From contig JAPMOS010000017.1 of NCBI GenBank assembly GCA_027972325.1, positions 310,001 through 374,000 on the forward strand: a DNA stretch of 64,000 nt, in the 5' to 3' direction. Of this stretch, positions 12,701-24,222 are shown piece after piece. Numbering within the stretch: position 1 is the first letter of the stretch; each line of letters opens with the position of its first letter. A program made the position numbers and the translations under genes. Origin of the DNA: Paratrimastix pyriformis. Lineage: Eukaryota > Preaxostyla > Paratrimastigidae. Under the pieces are notes generated by a model that did no database searches, was not told where the DNA came from, and saw only the letters and a list, made by a program, of their open reading frames with translations.

Positions 12701-15700
12701 TCCCCCCCCCCCCCCCCCCCCCCCCCGGCACAGTGCGGCTCGCTGCAGAACCTGCGCTGGACGGACCTGCGGGCGCCCTCCCCTGACCGAGGAAGACCTC
12801 GCCGGCGCCCCGCCGAGGCCCTGCGAACCACCCGCGAGTGGATCCACGGCCTCTTGCCCTGCCTCCAGGTCCCCCCCCCCCCCCCCCCCCCTCCTCGCCC
12901 ATCACATCCCACATCCCATCCCACATCCCCATCCCCACATCACCCCCACGCTTGCATCACCCCGCGTACATCACCCACTGCCCTTCCCCCACCCCCCCCC
13001 CCCCCCCCTGAAATTGCCGCCCTCACCTCACACCCCGGGGTGCCGGCCGTGGTGATGTGCGCGGGGCGGGGCAGCAATGGAACGGGCTCTGCCCCCACGG
13101 GCCGATGGAGGGCCCCAACGTGACCCAGGACCCGGCCCACGAGGCACGCGTCGAGGCGGCCTTCCACGCCTTCTGGCGCCTGGCGGGCACGTACAACATC
13201 CACGGCAGGGTCCGTCACTTGACCAGAAATGATGCTGCATGGGGGCAGGGACATTGCATGGGGGCAGGGACATTGCATGGGGGCAGGGACATTGCATGGG
13301 GCAGGGACATTGCATGGGGCAGGGACATTGCATGGGGGCAGGGACATTGCATGGGGGCAGGGACATTGCATGGGGGCAGGGACATTGCATGGGGGCAGGG
13401 ACATTGCATGGGGGCAGGGACATTGCATGGGGGCAGGGGGATACATGATGGGTATTGTGACGCTCCGGGGAGGACTCTCGATGCCAGCGGAATGCCAAAA
13501 CCCAATCGATGCCCCCCATGTGTCCATCTCCCCGATTGCGTCTTCGCCCCAGGAGGAGCGCCCGAACGAGGTGCGGCCCTGGATGTGGTACCTGATGGAC
13601 GAGTTCGGCTCGCGGATGGCCCACTCGGACAGGCCCAACGTCCGGGTGGCGCCCTTCTTCCACGCCCCCACCAAGGCCCGTCCGCCGCCCCGGCCCTGCC
13701 GATCCCCGCCGCAGACCACGTCACGGCACACCACCCGCCACAGCACGGCATCTCCCTTTCTGGATCGGCGCATCACATCCCAAAGCGCGACACACACATC
13801 ATGCCGCCGCCCCCCCCCCCCCCCCCCCCCCCCCCCATCCTCTTGCTGTCGACCACCACTCCGTCTGACCGTCCCTCCCGCACCCCACCCCGTCCGTGCC
13901 GCAGACCTCGTACAGCATCTGCTGGCCGGTGGCGCCGATCAACCCGGGCGAGCCGCTGACCCGAGATTTCTTCCCGCACCTGGCGGCCGCCCCGGGGGCC
14001 GACGCCGCCCCTGCCCTGGCGGCCGTCTCTCGGATCCACCGGATGCTGGCCCGGGAGGCCCTGGCCCTGGACCCCCGCGGGCCGGGCGGCCTTGGGGCCC
14101 CCGAGGAGGACGAGGAAGGGGCGGCTGAGCGGATGGCCGCCTTCCGGGAGCGCCTCCACGCGGCCCTGAACGACCCCCAGATGCGGCAGTGCTGCGAGAC
14201 GGTCGACCGGATGATGCTGCCCCACCGGACTGAGGTCCGCGCACCCCCCACCCTGCCCTGCCCCACCACCACGGCATGCGCTCTGTGCCTGCCGGTCCCA
14301 GCCGAACCTGCTACCGCCGTCGCCACCCATCTGGTCATCCCCATCCAATCAGCATCACCAGCATCAACCAATCATCAATTCCATTCATCGTGTTCGTCAT
14401 CATCACCATCACAAAATCCTCGCGGCATCACAAGCTTCCAATCGTCATTCCATTTCGCATCCCACAGGCTGACCTGACCGGGTCGCCGTGCCCGGCCGAG
14501 TGCCCAGCCTATCTGCAGGGCCCCGTGACGGTCTACACGGACCTGCCCCTGGTGACCAAGTACCTGACCTCGCCCAACTTCCGCCTGGTGGCCGACCCGG
14601 CCGAGGCGGAGGTGGTCTGGCTGAAGGGCGACATCAAGCGGTTCATGGCCCAGCACCCGGCCCTGCCCCGGCTCAAGATGACCAACCAGATCGCAGGCGA
14701 GGACGCCCTCACATTCAAGCACCAGCTCGCTCAGGTCGTCCCAAAGGTCAGTGTCACCATGGGGTACCAGACATGGGGGGGGGGGGGGGGACCAGACCCG
14801 TGGGAGGAACCATCATGCACACGGAGGGAGACCATCGACCTTCTGCTGACTTTTTTCGGGCCTCAGGGCGCCCCCTGGTTTGCGCCCACCTTCAACCTGG
14901 CCCTGCCGGGCGACCTGCTGGCCTTTGCGGGCGCCTTCTGCGCGGCCCCCGCGGAGCCCATCAGCCCGGCCGCCTTCGAGTGCCCGGCCCACCCGCTCCT
15001 GACCCCCGAGGCGCGCGCCGCCAACGAGTGGATCCTCAAGCCCTGGAACGCTGGCCGCAGGTCCGCCGCCCTGCCCCCCGCCCAGCTGCCCAATCTTCTG
15101 TCTCGAACACCCATCTCACCGGTTCTCCCCAGAAGAAATCCCCTACTCGTGCATCTTGTCTCACAGCACCACCACCACCACCACCCACCACCACCCACCC
15201 ACCACCGCCGCCCAATCATTTTCACGCCCCACTCAACCCGTGTCTCTTTCACCCCTGGGTTTGGCTGCCCCGCCCTGGGGTGTGCGCGTGTGTGTGTGCA
15301 GCATCGCCATCTCGGTGACGGACTCGCTGCTGGCCGCGGTGCGGCTGGGCGAGGAGCGCAACATCCCGCGGATCGGATCGAAGTACATCGAGGCGCCCCT
15401 CCTCATGGCCGGCCCGCCCATCCCCAACTGGCCCCAGAGGTCACCCCCCCACCGCCGAACCAATGTCTCTCCAGAGAAGTTCAATTCAACTTTGTCCACC
15501 GCCTCATGAGTCTCCCTCACCCCGCCCACACGATCCCCCACGACTGGCCCCCTGCAGAAGCCGCTGCCCTCGGAGTGTCTGCACCCGCGGCTCAAGTTCG
15601 ACCTGCGCTTCATCGTGCTGGTGCATCCCAACCCCAACCCGGCCCCGGGCGCCCGCCAGGTGGCGGTCTCGCTCTACAGGCAGTTCTGGATCCGCCTGGG

Positions 15701-16979
15701 CAACGTGCCCTTCTCCAACGACACCCTCGACCAGTACGAGAAGGTCCGCCGCCTCCGCCGCCTCCGCCCCGGATCAAGGCTTGGACAGGATGATGTGATG
15801 TGATGTATGGGCCCGCTGTCTGCTCCACCTCCACCTCTCCGGTCATTCATTGGCTTTCATCATCCTGTGGCTTTGTCGAGCACCACCCGCGCTTGCTTGT
15901 CAGGGGCTCACTTCCTGCCCTGCTCCGTGGTTGTGGGGCTGTGGTGTGTGTTTTTTGGGGCGGCGGGGGGCGCAGCACTTCACGGTGCAGAACTACCGGC
16001 CGGGCGCCAAGGCCGACCATGACGACGACGACGACCACGCCCCGCCCCCCCGTCCGTCCACGGCCCCGAGCCCCCGCCCTCCCTCCCGACCGCCCCGGTG
16101 TCGATCACGCCACATTCATTTCGTGCTCCATTCCCCAATGGTACCCCCCCCCCCCCCCCCCCCCCCCAGCCAACTCGCCGGCGGCGGCCTAGTGGAAGCA
16201 GATGTCCCACCTGCAGTTCATCGGGCTCTTCAATCAGCATGCCGCGCGCCGCCTCAGGCTGCAGGCCGACCTGCTTGGCCCCGGTCGGTAGGACCCCCCG
16301 CCCCCCGTCATGAGTGTGGCTCGTGGGCGGGTGTGACGTGGTGTTGGGTCCCACCGGTGATGATCGGATGATGAGGACTGGATGATGATGCCAATTACCT
16401 GTGGTGATATACCCTCTGGGGGTGGCTCCAGCGGTCGGGTCGGACTCGCTCGACATGACCGGCAACGAGTGGCCCGCGGTGGAGGGCCGCCTCCACGAGA
16501 TGATGGGCCAGCTCTTCAACGACGAGGGCCTCCTCCGCACCTTTGGTCCTTCTGCCCTCTCCCCGTCACGCCCGCCATCCCTCTTCCGCGCGAGCACCCC
16601 CCCCCCACCCCCCACCCCCCCACCCCGCTCACATGCCATGTCGCCTCCCACCGTCCCTAGCGCCCGCCCTGCGGACGGGCCGGGCCATGTACGGGTTGGA
16701 CGTGATGCTGGTCCGGAACATTGTCACCAATGCCGCGGGCCGGCCCCGGCTGCAGATCGACCCGGTGCTGCTCGAGTGCAACTTCGGGCCCGACTGCACC
16801 CGGTCCGCATCGGACATGCCAAAGCCCGCAGCTGTTGGTGGTGTGCTCATATGTCCATCCGTCGTCCCTCCCCCCCGTGCAGCGCCTGCCTCTACAGCCC
16901 CAACAACAGCTTCTACAACGACGTCTTCGCGACGCTCTTCCTGGGGACCCAGTGCGACTCCATCCGGCGCATCGCTTGA
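9737..16979 (+). CDS. TTLL12: Tubulin-tyrosine ligase-like protein 12 with internal leucine-rich repeats
   Basis: Exons match TTLL12 from end to end: FVAAHQGQLEAMGLPRPLW, SHVWLVSHSWVTEIATACEQ, a Glu/Asp-rich linker, LRR exons (LEALLLSENPLSSLEDLLG, LRMRTLDLSANPDL-like), WYLMDEFGSRMAHSD, SYSICWPVAPINPGEPLTRD, VYTDLPLVTKYLTSPNFRLV, WILKPWNAGRS, RIGSKYIEAPLLMAG, FDLRFIVLVHPNPN, DQYEKHFTVQNY, YGLDVMLVRNIVTN, LLECNFGPDCTRACLYSPNN and NDVFATLFLGTQ, ending at TGA 16977-16979. TTLL12 is a pseudo-ligase with SET-like and TTL domains, acting on tubulin modification and chromatin. Leucine-rich repeats between the halves are also, as I recall, in plant TTLL12. Proposed start: a short first exon MPRHKTL at 9737 joined in phase to DAAICCAF at 9841; an upstream extension is possible. 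Homology-anchored donors here are GTCCGC three times. One intron holds a minisatellite. Confidence 0.85.
11045..11100. repeat. (GGCCAC)n hexanucleotide repeat
   Basis: About nine perfect GGCCAC units, inside a putative TTLL12 intron. Confidence 0.85.
13230..13440. repeat. 19-bp minisatellite in a TTLL12 intron
   Basis: About ten or eleven head-to-tail copies of CATGGGGGCAGGGACATTG; two copies are one G shorter. There are no spacers, so this is a tandem array and not a CRISPR. It lies between the exons encoding AFHAFWRLAGTYNIHG and NEVRPWMWYLMDEFG. Confidence 0.9.
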
Positions 16980-17074
16980 TGAGGATCCTGGGCTCCTCCA
17001 CGCAAGTGTTTAAATGTTTGCCCTCCTCAAAAGAGAGAAAAGGGACATCCAGGGCTGTACATCCGGTGGCGGCC

Positions 17075-18298
17075 TCAGCAGAACCAGTTCTTTTCGCATA
17101 CCTCCTGGATGCAAGCGGCAGCCGCGGGGGCGTCCATGTTCTCGGTGGCGTCGAAGAGTGACACCCGCTTGCTCTGGAAAGAGGCGGCGAAGCGGGGACG
17201 CGGGGGGCGAGAGGTGGCGTTTGCGTAAAACAGATCGGCGGGGATGGCCACGGACCTCTCCGTGGGGGTGGATCAGCGGGTTTTCGAGGACGCGTTCGAT
17301 GGCCTCACGCGTCAGGGGGTGCGGTGGCTACACCAAAAGCCAATGAGGAGGGAACCTCAACCGGGTGCAGACCGAGGTGAGGGAGATCAAAAACGGCTCC
17401 TGGTCGATGGGAAGGAGGGAGCGGCCCTCAGCACCACCACACCATCGGCGCCGCTCGCGGCTTCCCTCCAGCGGGCCCGCACTCGCGTGGATACAGTTGT
17501 CCTACAGGAGAGCCGTGATGCGCACGGATCGCCGCTCGCACAGACCTGAACGTCGGGCTTGCCGGGCAGGTGGAAGCGGCGCCAATCGGTCAACATTTGG
17601 CCTCGAAGCGAGTCGAGGGGCGCCTTTTCGGGATCGGTCGCCCCAATGACCCCATCGCGGAAGCGGGCCCTCAGGTACGGGGGAGCTCGGAATCAGTAGC
17701 CGAAGAGAGGGGGAGGAGGGCAGACCAGGAAAGGCGCGCAGGGTCCCACCGAATCGCCAGCCAGTGCACCTTCCCCCCTGGGGCAGTGAACTTCTCGCGC
17801 AGTCCCAAGTAAAAGCCATTGACACACCAATAGAGGTGATCATCATGAGCAATCCGCCCAATGTACAAGCCAGGGGCCATCTTCTTGCAGCCCGAGGATT
17901 TCCACAGGTCTTGCATCTCCCGAACTGTGCACCCTAAGCTGCGCGCCGCACGGTTTCGGATGATTTAATTGAGAACAAACAGACTGCGCACGAAGTTCAA
18001 GGGCTGAATAGAGAAGAACTGAATTCAAATCGACCCCAAATGAGGTACGAAAGGAAACGCGAAATTCCGGGTTTTCGAGGAATCTTTGCAATGTGACACG
18101 CCCAGGTGTCAACGCGCCGTAATTCGCGATCGCTGCGTAATGGTAGTCCACGATGCCCTCTCTGTCGATGCACTCCGCTGTCAGTTCGCCTTCATTTTCG
18201 ATAGTGATCCCCTCACGCGTTAGCCGTTCTTTGCAAAAAGCGAGCACTTCTGCATTGGCCGCACAGTTCGGTTTCAAAAAAAAGACTGCGCAGTTCAT
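17075..18298 (-). CDS. Protist-specific NDPK-fold protein of unknown function
   Basis: ATG at 18298 gives MNCAVFFLKPNCAANAEVLAF, the first strand of a nucleoside-diphosphate-kinase-like fold (VKPxA pattern). It continues RLTREGITIENEGELTAE and IDREGIVDYHYAAIANYGAL. Later exons give GLYIGRIAHDDHLYWCVNGF, LREKFTAPGGKVHWLAIRWD, GATDPEKAPLDSLRG and NCIHASAGPLEGSRERRRW (the NDPK H-AS/SP-S-xE-A-Rxx-W region), then TREAIERVLENP and a C-terminal LFDATENMDAPAAACIQEV, ending at TGA 17075-17077. From memory this order matches uncharacterised proteins of about 350-400 residues in trypanosomatids, algae and oomycetes. The His of HASAGP is at the NDPK active-site position, but kinase activity is not established. 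It converges with TTLL12 (95 bp between stops). Confidence 0.7.
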
Positions 18299-18603
18299 CC
18301 CCGCCGGGTCCCTCGATACCCCTTTGGTTCTGTTCGCTCGATTTGTGTCAAATGCAGGGGCCCGGGGGGACAGCCGAACTCCCTGGCTGCCATGGTCTGC
18401 CTGACCCCCGACTCGCCTCCCCTCCCCCTCCCCTCCCTCCCCCTCCCTCCCCCCCCCCCCCCCCCGCCGGGTCCTCTCCATCCGTTCCTCCATTTTGCCG
18501 CCCCCCGGGTTCTTCCGGCTGGTCGGTTTGTGTTGCCTGACTCCCGGTGGGGATGTGGCAAAAAGTCAAAAAGCACAAAAAAAAGATCAAGGACAGCAGG
18601 CGC
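18299..18603. other. 305-bp intergenic spacer
   Basis: Lies between the start of the NDPK-fold gene and the stop of ARMC6, both on the minus strand. It contains a C/T-rich tract with a C run (18420-18475) and no supported gene. Confidence 0.6.
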
Positions 18604-19949
18604 TTACTCGCGAGCCAGCCCAAGCCCAGTGCCCTTCCACTCCTCTCGGAATTCCACTCGGCAGCCCAGATCACGAAGAGCGGAGAACCCGGCCTCCCAG
18701 CATCCACCCCGGCGCACCTCATCCGAGACTGCCGTGTCGTGGACCGGCTCTCCTTGGGGTGGCGCGGCCGTGGGAGAGACATGCAGGGTCATCGCCGCAC
18801 GGATGAGGGACTCGATCCCGAGTTCGAGATACATGGCAGCAATGGGAACCTTCTGCGAGGATGGACATCGGTCGGAAAGATGAAACAGCGAAAGTGATTT
18901 GAGGCACTTCCCTTTGAACAGCAGTGCGTCTCCACCCCCGGCGGTTCGATACCCCCACACGGCAGACCTCGCTGGCCCTGGCGACGCTGTTGCGGACGAC
19001 GTGGCAGAGCTTTTGGTTGATGGGGATCGAGGTGCGGAAGGTGCGCATGCACTGCACCACCACCGCGGGCAGGCCGTGGGTCTGGGTGAGGGCCGCCGCC
19101 AGGGAGGGGTTCCGAAGCAGGAAGCCCGCCAGGGCAGCCGAGGCTGGGGGGGTCAGCGGATGAGAAACACGAGAAGAGCCGTTAGGACTGCACGCATCAT
19201 TCATCATCTTGTTGTGGGGAGGAGGAGGGAGGGGAAGCAGCTGTGGGGGGCGGACCCTGCTCGACCAGGCCGACGACCTCCTGGGGAACCTCCCGGGGTG
19301 CCTGCGGGGCGGGGGTGGCCTCGGTGGGCGGGCTCACCGAGAGGGTCGGGGTCGGGACGGGGCTGGCCGTGACAGGGACCGAGACCGCATGCGGGGCAGG
19401 GGCCGGAGATGGCGAAGGCACGGGCGTCCCGGCCGGGGCCGCAGGGGCCGCGGCGGCCGTCTGGGAATACTGGGCCATGCAATCAACGAGCAGCTGGGGG
19501 ATGTGGCCCTGGACCATCACCTGCTTGGCGGAGTCTGATGAGGACAGTGCCCTGGCCAGCGAGGCCGCCTGCCGGCCGACGGCGATCGACGAGGCCGCGG
19601 CACCTTCCACCCGCCGAGCGGCGATGCTGCATCCCGAAAGAGTGACGTCACAACGGTTTGATTCCCAGCCGGACAGACCATCCCTGCAGGGCGGCGGCGA
19701 GGTAGGGCATGACGCCCTCGGGGGCGGGGCCCTCGACCGGCCCGGTGCCGTCCTCGCGGGCCACGGGGGGCGGGGCCAGGAGCTCCTCGCAGTGCTCCTG
19801 CCGGGTGGTGATCCGCGCCAGGGTCGACATGCACTCGGCCACCATCGGATCGCACAGCGGGCTCCGCGGCTGGCTGGCGTGCACAGGAAGCACGGTCCGA
19901 ACCAGGCCGAGCTGGCGGGGGGGGTGGGGTGGGGTGGGGGGTGGGGGGT

Positions 19950-19983
<34 letters not shown>

Positions 19984-22145
19984 GACAGGAGTGGTGGTGT
20001 GGTGAGGATTGATTGCATCAGCCGCTTTCCGTGCTGAGATCGGCGGACACTCGGCAAAGTCGATCCACCTCCAAATCGCCCGTCACGCGGCGAGAACTCC
20101 ATCGTGGCGGGGCGGGGCGGGGCCGACGAGCGCGGACCAGCACCTGGGCGAGGCCGGCCTCGACCATCCAGCGGCTGTGTTCGTGGGCGTGGCCCGCGTG
20201 CACCCGGACATCGTCGTCGTTGGTGAGGATGCGCGCCTGGGCGCACAGGGCCCGCACGAGGGCCGGGGCACCGCTCAGCACGGCCGAGGGCAGTGGGGCC
20301 ACCGAGCTGGGCGACAGGTGCAGTTGGCCCAACTCCACGCACTGCGCCCCGCCACCCACACCGCCCAGCATGAGGTTTGGCGCTCAGCCATCCGCCCGCT
20401 AGCCCGCCCACCGCCAGGGCCGTGCGCCAGGCACGCACCGGGGGCGCCACTCCCCGCGCGGGATCAGCCGGAACTCCGGGGGAAGGTCCGCCGATCGACA
20501 TCCCCCCGGCAGAGCAGACGCCCACCTATCCTGGGGGTGCGGACCTGGTGGATGCCGGCCCTGAGGAGGCCGATGAGGGCGCACTCGGGCCGGAGGGTCA
20601 GCTGGTGCCGGTGGCTCTCGTGCTTCATGCAGCAGGCCCGCAGCGCCTCCACAAAGCGCGCCTCGGCGGCGAAGACCCGGCCGACCTCCTGCAGGCACTC
20701 GGCGCCGCCATCCCCCTCGCGCCGCAAGGCCCGGGCCAGCGGGCCGTCGGGTTGGGGGGCGGGCATGTGGGGCATGAGCCGCTTGGCCGGGGTCGGGTGG
20801 GTGGCTGCCCCGGGGGTGGCCGTCGTCGGGTCGGCCGTCTCCACAGCCGGCAGTGGCGGGGGCGCAGGGCGCGTCAACCCGAGGGCCTGGCGTATCAGAA
20901 AAGAAGGCAGGATAATGTTGCTGATGAATGATGCTGATGATTGGATGATGATGATTGAATGGTGTGAGGAGATGATGGCGGTGAGGTGGCCGTGACGCAG
21001 GGATTCCGCCAACTCAACTCACACCATGAATGAGAGTCGCTGGGCGGGCAAGGGCAGCCACCACACGAACCTCGGCCCGGGCCTGGAGGGCCGAGATGGC
21101 GCTGCAGAAGAGCTCCAGCCCATCGGTGTGCTTGGGCAGTGCCGGGACAACGTCCCACTCGCTCATCGGCAGCCAGAAGTGTGCCGCTGGTCGCAGCGCG
21201 ATGAGAAGGACGAGGTGATGGAGGGGGATGTCAGTGGGCGCCAACAGTACCCGATCATATGTACCCCCTGGCCCGTCCCGGCGAGCGGACCGAGAGGTGG
21301 CAGCGCCTCCTTGGCCCGGGCGGCGGGGAGGGTGAGGTAGTCCGGGTTGCCCTTGAGGATGGCCCCAATCAGGTCTGGGACCAGGGCCACAAACTCCCAC
21401 AGCGCCGGGGTGAGAGTGGCGGCGGGCGCCTCCAGGGCGGGCAGGATCGAGAGATGAAGCAGGCGAACCAGGTTCTCCACGGCCCGGTTGGCGATCAAAA
21501 TGGTGCGAATGTCGATCGCGGCCGGGAGGCCCGCTGGGGCTTCCTGCAGGGGCGGGGCGGGGCGGGGGGCATAGCGAAAGGGGGTCAGGTCAGTGGTGTC
21601 AATGGAGCCGGCATCGTTCGGATGGGCCCAGGCGAGGCGCACATACCGCAGAAAGGGCCGAGTGCATCGCGGTGAGCAGGGGCGCAAACAGGGCCGCATC
21701 CTCGGCAAGCGTGCGGGTGCAGGCGGGGTTCGGGGGGTACGCTTGAAAGAGCGCGGTCCGGAAGGCCTCAAGCGTGGCCAGTTGGGGGGGCAGCGCTACA
21801 GAAAAAACGTAAAAAACACACACAGATGCGGCACGCCGACACAAACCCACAGACATACGGCAGCGTCAGGTGCGGCGGTCCCCTTGTTGATGTTTGAAAG
21901 ATCAACACCCTGCGTCTCGAATTGCCGAACGGCATCAGAAACTGCTTCTTCGCGCTCCATACCTGTCACAGGGCCCACTGAGAAAGAGTGCACAATACAA
22001 AAAACAAACCAAAATCGTCCATGTTTTCCTTCACAGCTTGATCGAAGGTTTCCTGCAGAGGAAAAAAAGATATGCTCCGGAGCTCCGCATTATCTCAAAC
22101 CTGTGAGATATACAACTTTTTCCCGGCGGCTTTCTTGCCACTCAT
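18604..22145 (-). CDS. ARMC6: Armadillo repeat-containing protein 6 homologue
   Basis: Two short first exons are resolved: MSGKKAAGKKLYISQ (ATG at 22145) and ETFDQAVKENMDDF, joined by introns with donors GTTTGA and GTTTGT, then GMEREEAVSDAVRQFE, TQGVDLSNINKG. This matches the ARMC6 opening SKRITQETFDxxVxEN...GVDLS. The body holds helical ARM/HEAT-like repeats (IDIRTILIANRAVENLVRLL, ALWEFVALVPDLIGAIL, QVMVQGHIPQLLVDCMAQYS). The C-terminus has VVVQCMRTFRTSIPINQKLC, HVVRNSVARASE, YLELGIESLIRAAM and GFSALRDLGCRVEFREEWKG, the conserved ARMC6 end, with stop TAA at 18604-18606. Middle exon boundaries are approximate. One Ala/Pro-rich block (19260-19470) may be an insertion in a loop. Function is poorly known in any organism. 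Divergent from the ARB2 gene. Confidence 0.85.
19915..19981. repeat. G-rich tract with a long G run, in an ARMC6 intron
   Basis: GGGGTGGGGTGGGG units followed by about 30 G in a row on the plus strand (C on the sense strand of ARMC6). Several GGGG blocks within 20 bases could fold as a G-quadruplex. The exact run length in such assemblies is unreliable. Confidence 0.8.
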
Positions 22146-22210
22146 TTCAAATTTTCTATGAACCAAAAGAACCTTCGGGTTTTAGAAACTGGTCCAGACA
22201 AGCCAAAAAA
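22146..22210. promoter_or_regulatory. Shared divergent promoter, 65 bp
   Basis: All the DNA between the ARMC6 (-) and ARB2 (+) start codons. It is AT-rich against a GC-rich background. No canonical TATA box or initiator is evident. Confidence 0.55.
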
Positions 22211-23557
22211 ATGGCAGACGAGCCCAGTCACCCATTTTATCATTTTGTACCAGCTATTGACGATGAACTTGGAGTTCTTGTTTCAAGGGAGACTGGACAG
22301 CCCTATCGCTTTAACAATAATCAGCTCGAATATGATGAAATTGGTAGGTCACGCACAATTCTCTCTGCTCTGTCCTGATTGGCTCTTAGGGACATATATG
22401 AACAATTATGCTCAATATTTATTGAAAACTCAACTCCATATGGAAGAGATGTGGCTCCCATTGGGCTCGCCTCCGCCCCTTCGCTGTAACATCTTTCTCT
22501 CCCCTAACATCCGGGCCTGCGAGACGCTTGTTCTTTTGATCCAAGGAACCGGTGATGTCCGAGCCGGCATCTGGTCGCGGTCTCTGGCAAGTCAGGTGGG
22601 ACTCTCGCAGGGGTCGATGATCCCCTATCTGCGTGCCATCGAACGGGAGGGATGGGGATGCGTTTGTTTCAATCCCAATGAGATTCACATCGGTGGTCTG
22701 TCCCACCTGGGTTAGGGCGCCTCGACCCCCTCACCTCCCGCTCGGCAGGGGAGCCCATCACGCCCATCCAAAGCGATGAGCGGCACGTGCAGTATGTCTG
22801 GACCCATGTCGTCAAAGGTCAGTTTCTCCGACCTCCCCCCGCTCATACTTACCTCCCTCACCCCAGGCACGATCCTGCGCGAGAACCCTGGGATCAAGCA
22901 CCTGCTGATCATCTCGCACTCGCGCGGTGGGACCCTGACCACCAAGCTGCTCGAGGGAAACAGCCGTGATATCTTGCCCCTCCTGCGGGGCGTCGCCATG
23001 CTCGACTCGGCACACAAGGTCGACAGCGCCCCGGGTGGGGCGCGGAAGGGGGACGGAAACTGCCCATCCGTGATGGATTGGGTGCTGATCTGCTTCGGTC
23101 TCGTCTCTTCGTCCATTCCTGGCACCATCACTAGGATTGGCCCAGCCGGACGCTGCCCCCGGCCCTCTTTCAGACCCTGCAGCGCTTTTGGACGGGACCC
23201 CTCGTGTGCAACTGGAAGCGCAATGCCACGGCGCCCGTCGACACTCCCCTGCCGGCCGGGAACAAGGTCCCCCCCCCCCCCCGGGGCAATCACAAGTCTG
23301 GAATCATGTTGGAGCATTCGCTCACATCGCCTTTCCCCCACGGTCATCGGGTGGGGTGGTGGTGGCGGTGGGGGGGGGGGGGGGGGGGGGGGTGACAGGG
23401 CTGCACCTGCCTGAGCGCGGGGACCCCGGAACACGTTCGGACGGTGAACGTGCCCTTCGACTCCGCCTTCCATTTCCTGCGTCAGTGCCTCGACCGAGCC
23501 CGCCGAAGCGGACCGCCCCCGGGGGTCAGACCCCCCCCGCCACCTCACAAGAGGTAA
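22211..23557 (+). CDS. ARB2-domain (FAM172/ARB2A-like) alpha/beta-hydrolase fold protein
   Basis: ATG at 22211 (MADEPSHPFYHFVPA). Exons give FNNNQLEYDEIG, DIYEQLCSIFIENSTPYG, the ARB2 core CETLVLLIQGTGDVRAGIWS, GSMIPYLRAIEREGWGCVCF-NPNE, PITPIQSDERHVQYVW, then KHLLIISHSRGGTLTTKLLE with the serine-nucleophile elbow S-H-S-R-G-G, and LLRGVAMLDSAHKVDS. The C-terminal exon CTCLSAGTPEHVRTVNVPFD, SAFHFL matches the usual ending (SAGTxEHExT...SVFDFL), with stop TAA at 23555-23557. Human ARB2A acts in splicing and chromatin, and fission yeast Arb2 in the Argonaute chaperone complex; the role here is unknown. The 5' exons are AT-rich and the 3' exons very GC-rich. It ends 16 bp from the SKP1 stop. Confidence 0.83.
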
Positions 23558-23573
23558 GTAACGCCGGACGGTG

Positions 23574-24118
23574 TCATCGGATCCACCCCTTCTCGCGAGT
23601 CACCTGTGCCTCTTCCTCCGGGGTGAGGTCGTTCTTGATTTCGAACGCTGTTCGGATTTCATCGGGTGTCTTTCCTGGAGGAGGAGGTCGGGAAGGGGCT
23701 GGAGGGGATTCGGGCAGACCGCGGAGCTCCTGGGCCAATTTTTCCGTCGTCAGAGCCAGCAGGGGTTCGACATCGAGGTAATTAGCGGCCAGCATAATGT
23801 GGAACAAAGCATCGTGATCCACCGAAATGAACTTACTGTCCCACCTGTGAAAAAGATGGTGAGCGATTGATGAACGAAAATTGGGTGAAAACCGAACAAA
23901 TGCATCTCCTCGGGTGGCCTGCTCAGGTCCGCGTGGTATTGAATAAATTCAATCACTTTTCTTAGATCAGCAGCCTCCACATTGGGAAGAGGAACGACCT
24001 CCTGATCTTCTGCGAGATCAAGCATCGTTTTCACGACGCCCATTCGACAGGCTACGTGCTTTTCCAGAACAAAAGCTTCACCATCGGCCGCAATCAGGGT
24101 GATGATGGTTGGATCCAT
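23574..24118 (-). CDS. SKP1: SKP1, SCF ubiquitin ligase adaptor
   Basis: Adaptor linking cullin-1 to F-box proteins. ATG at 24118 starts MDPTIITLIAADGEAFVLEK, the BTB/POZ fold, and continues to VIEFIQYHADLSRPPEEMHL. One intron (donor GTTCGG after CATTT; acceptor TTTCACAG) joins to WDSKFISVDHDALFHIMLAA, NYLDVEPLLALTTEKLAQEL and the helical F-box-binding end GKTPDEIRTAFEIKNDLTPE, EEAQVTREKGWIR, with stop TGA at 23574-23576. The join WDxxF-I-xVDxxxLFxxxLAANYLD is canonical. The last residues differ from the usual ENQWCEEK, with Trp kept but the acidic end replaced by IR. About 160 residues, normal for the family. An F-box/LRR protein at 61.5 kb could be a partner. Confidence 0.93.
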
Positions 24119-24222
24119 GCGTCAGGAGAGCCACCCGAACCCGGAGGGAAGAGCGAGTGGTTGGCTGGGCCGGGGTTTTTTGGCAAGCAGTGGAAAAGAA
24201 AGAAAAATAACGGAAACACTGG

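Noticed and set aside
13230-13440. CRISPR-like regular repeats
   Set aside because: Head-to-tail units without unique spacers, inside a eukaryotic intron: a minisatellite. The same applies to the arrays at 31857-32447 and 47452-47650.
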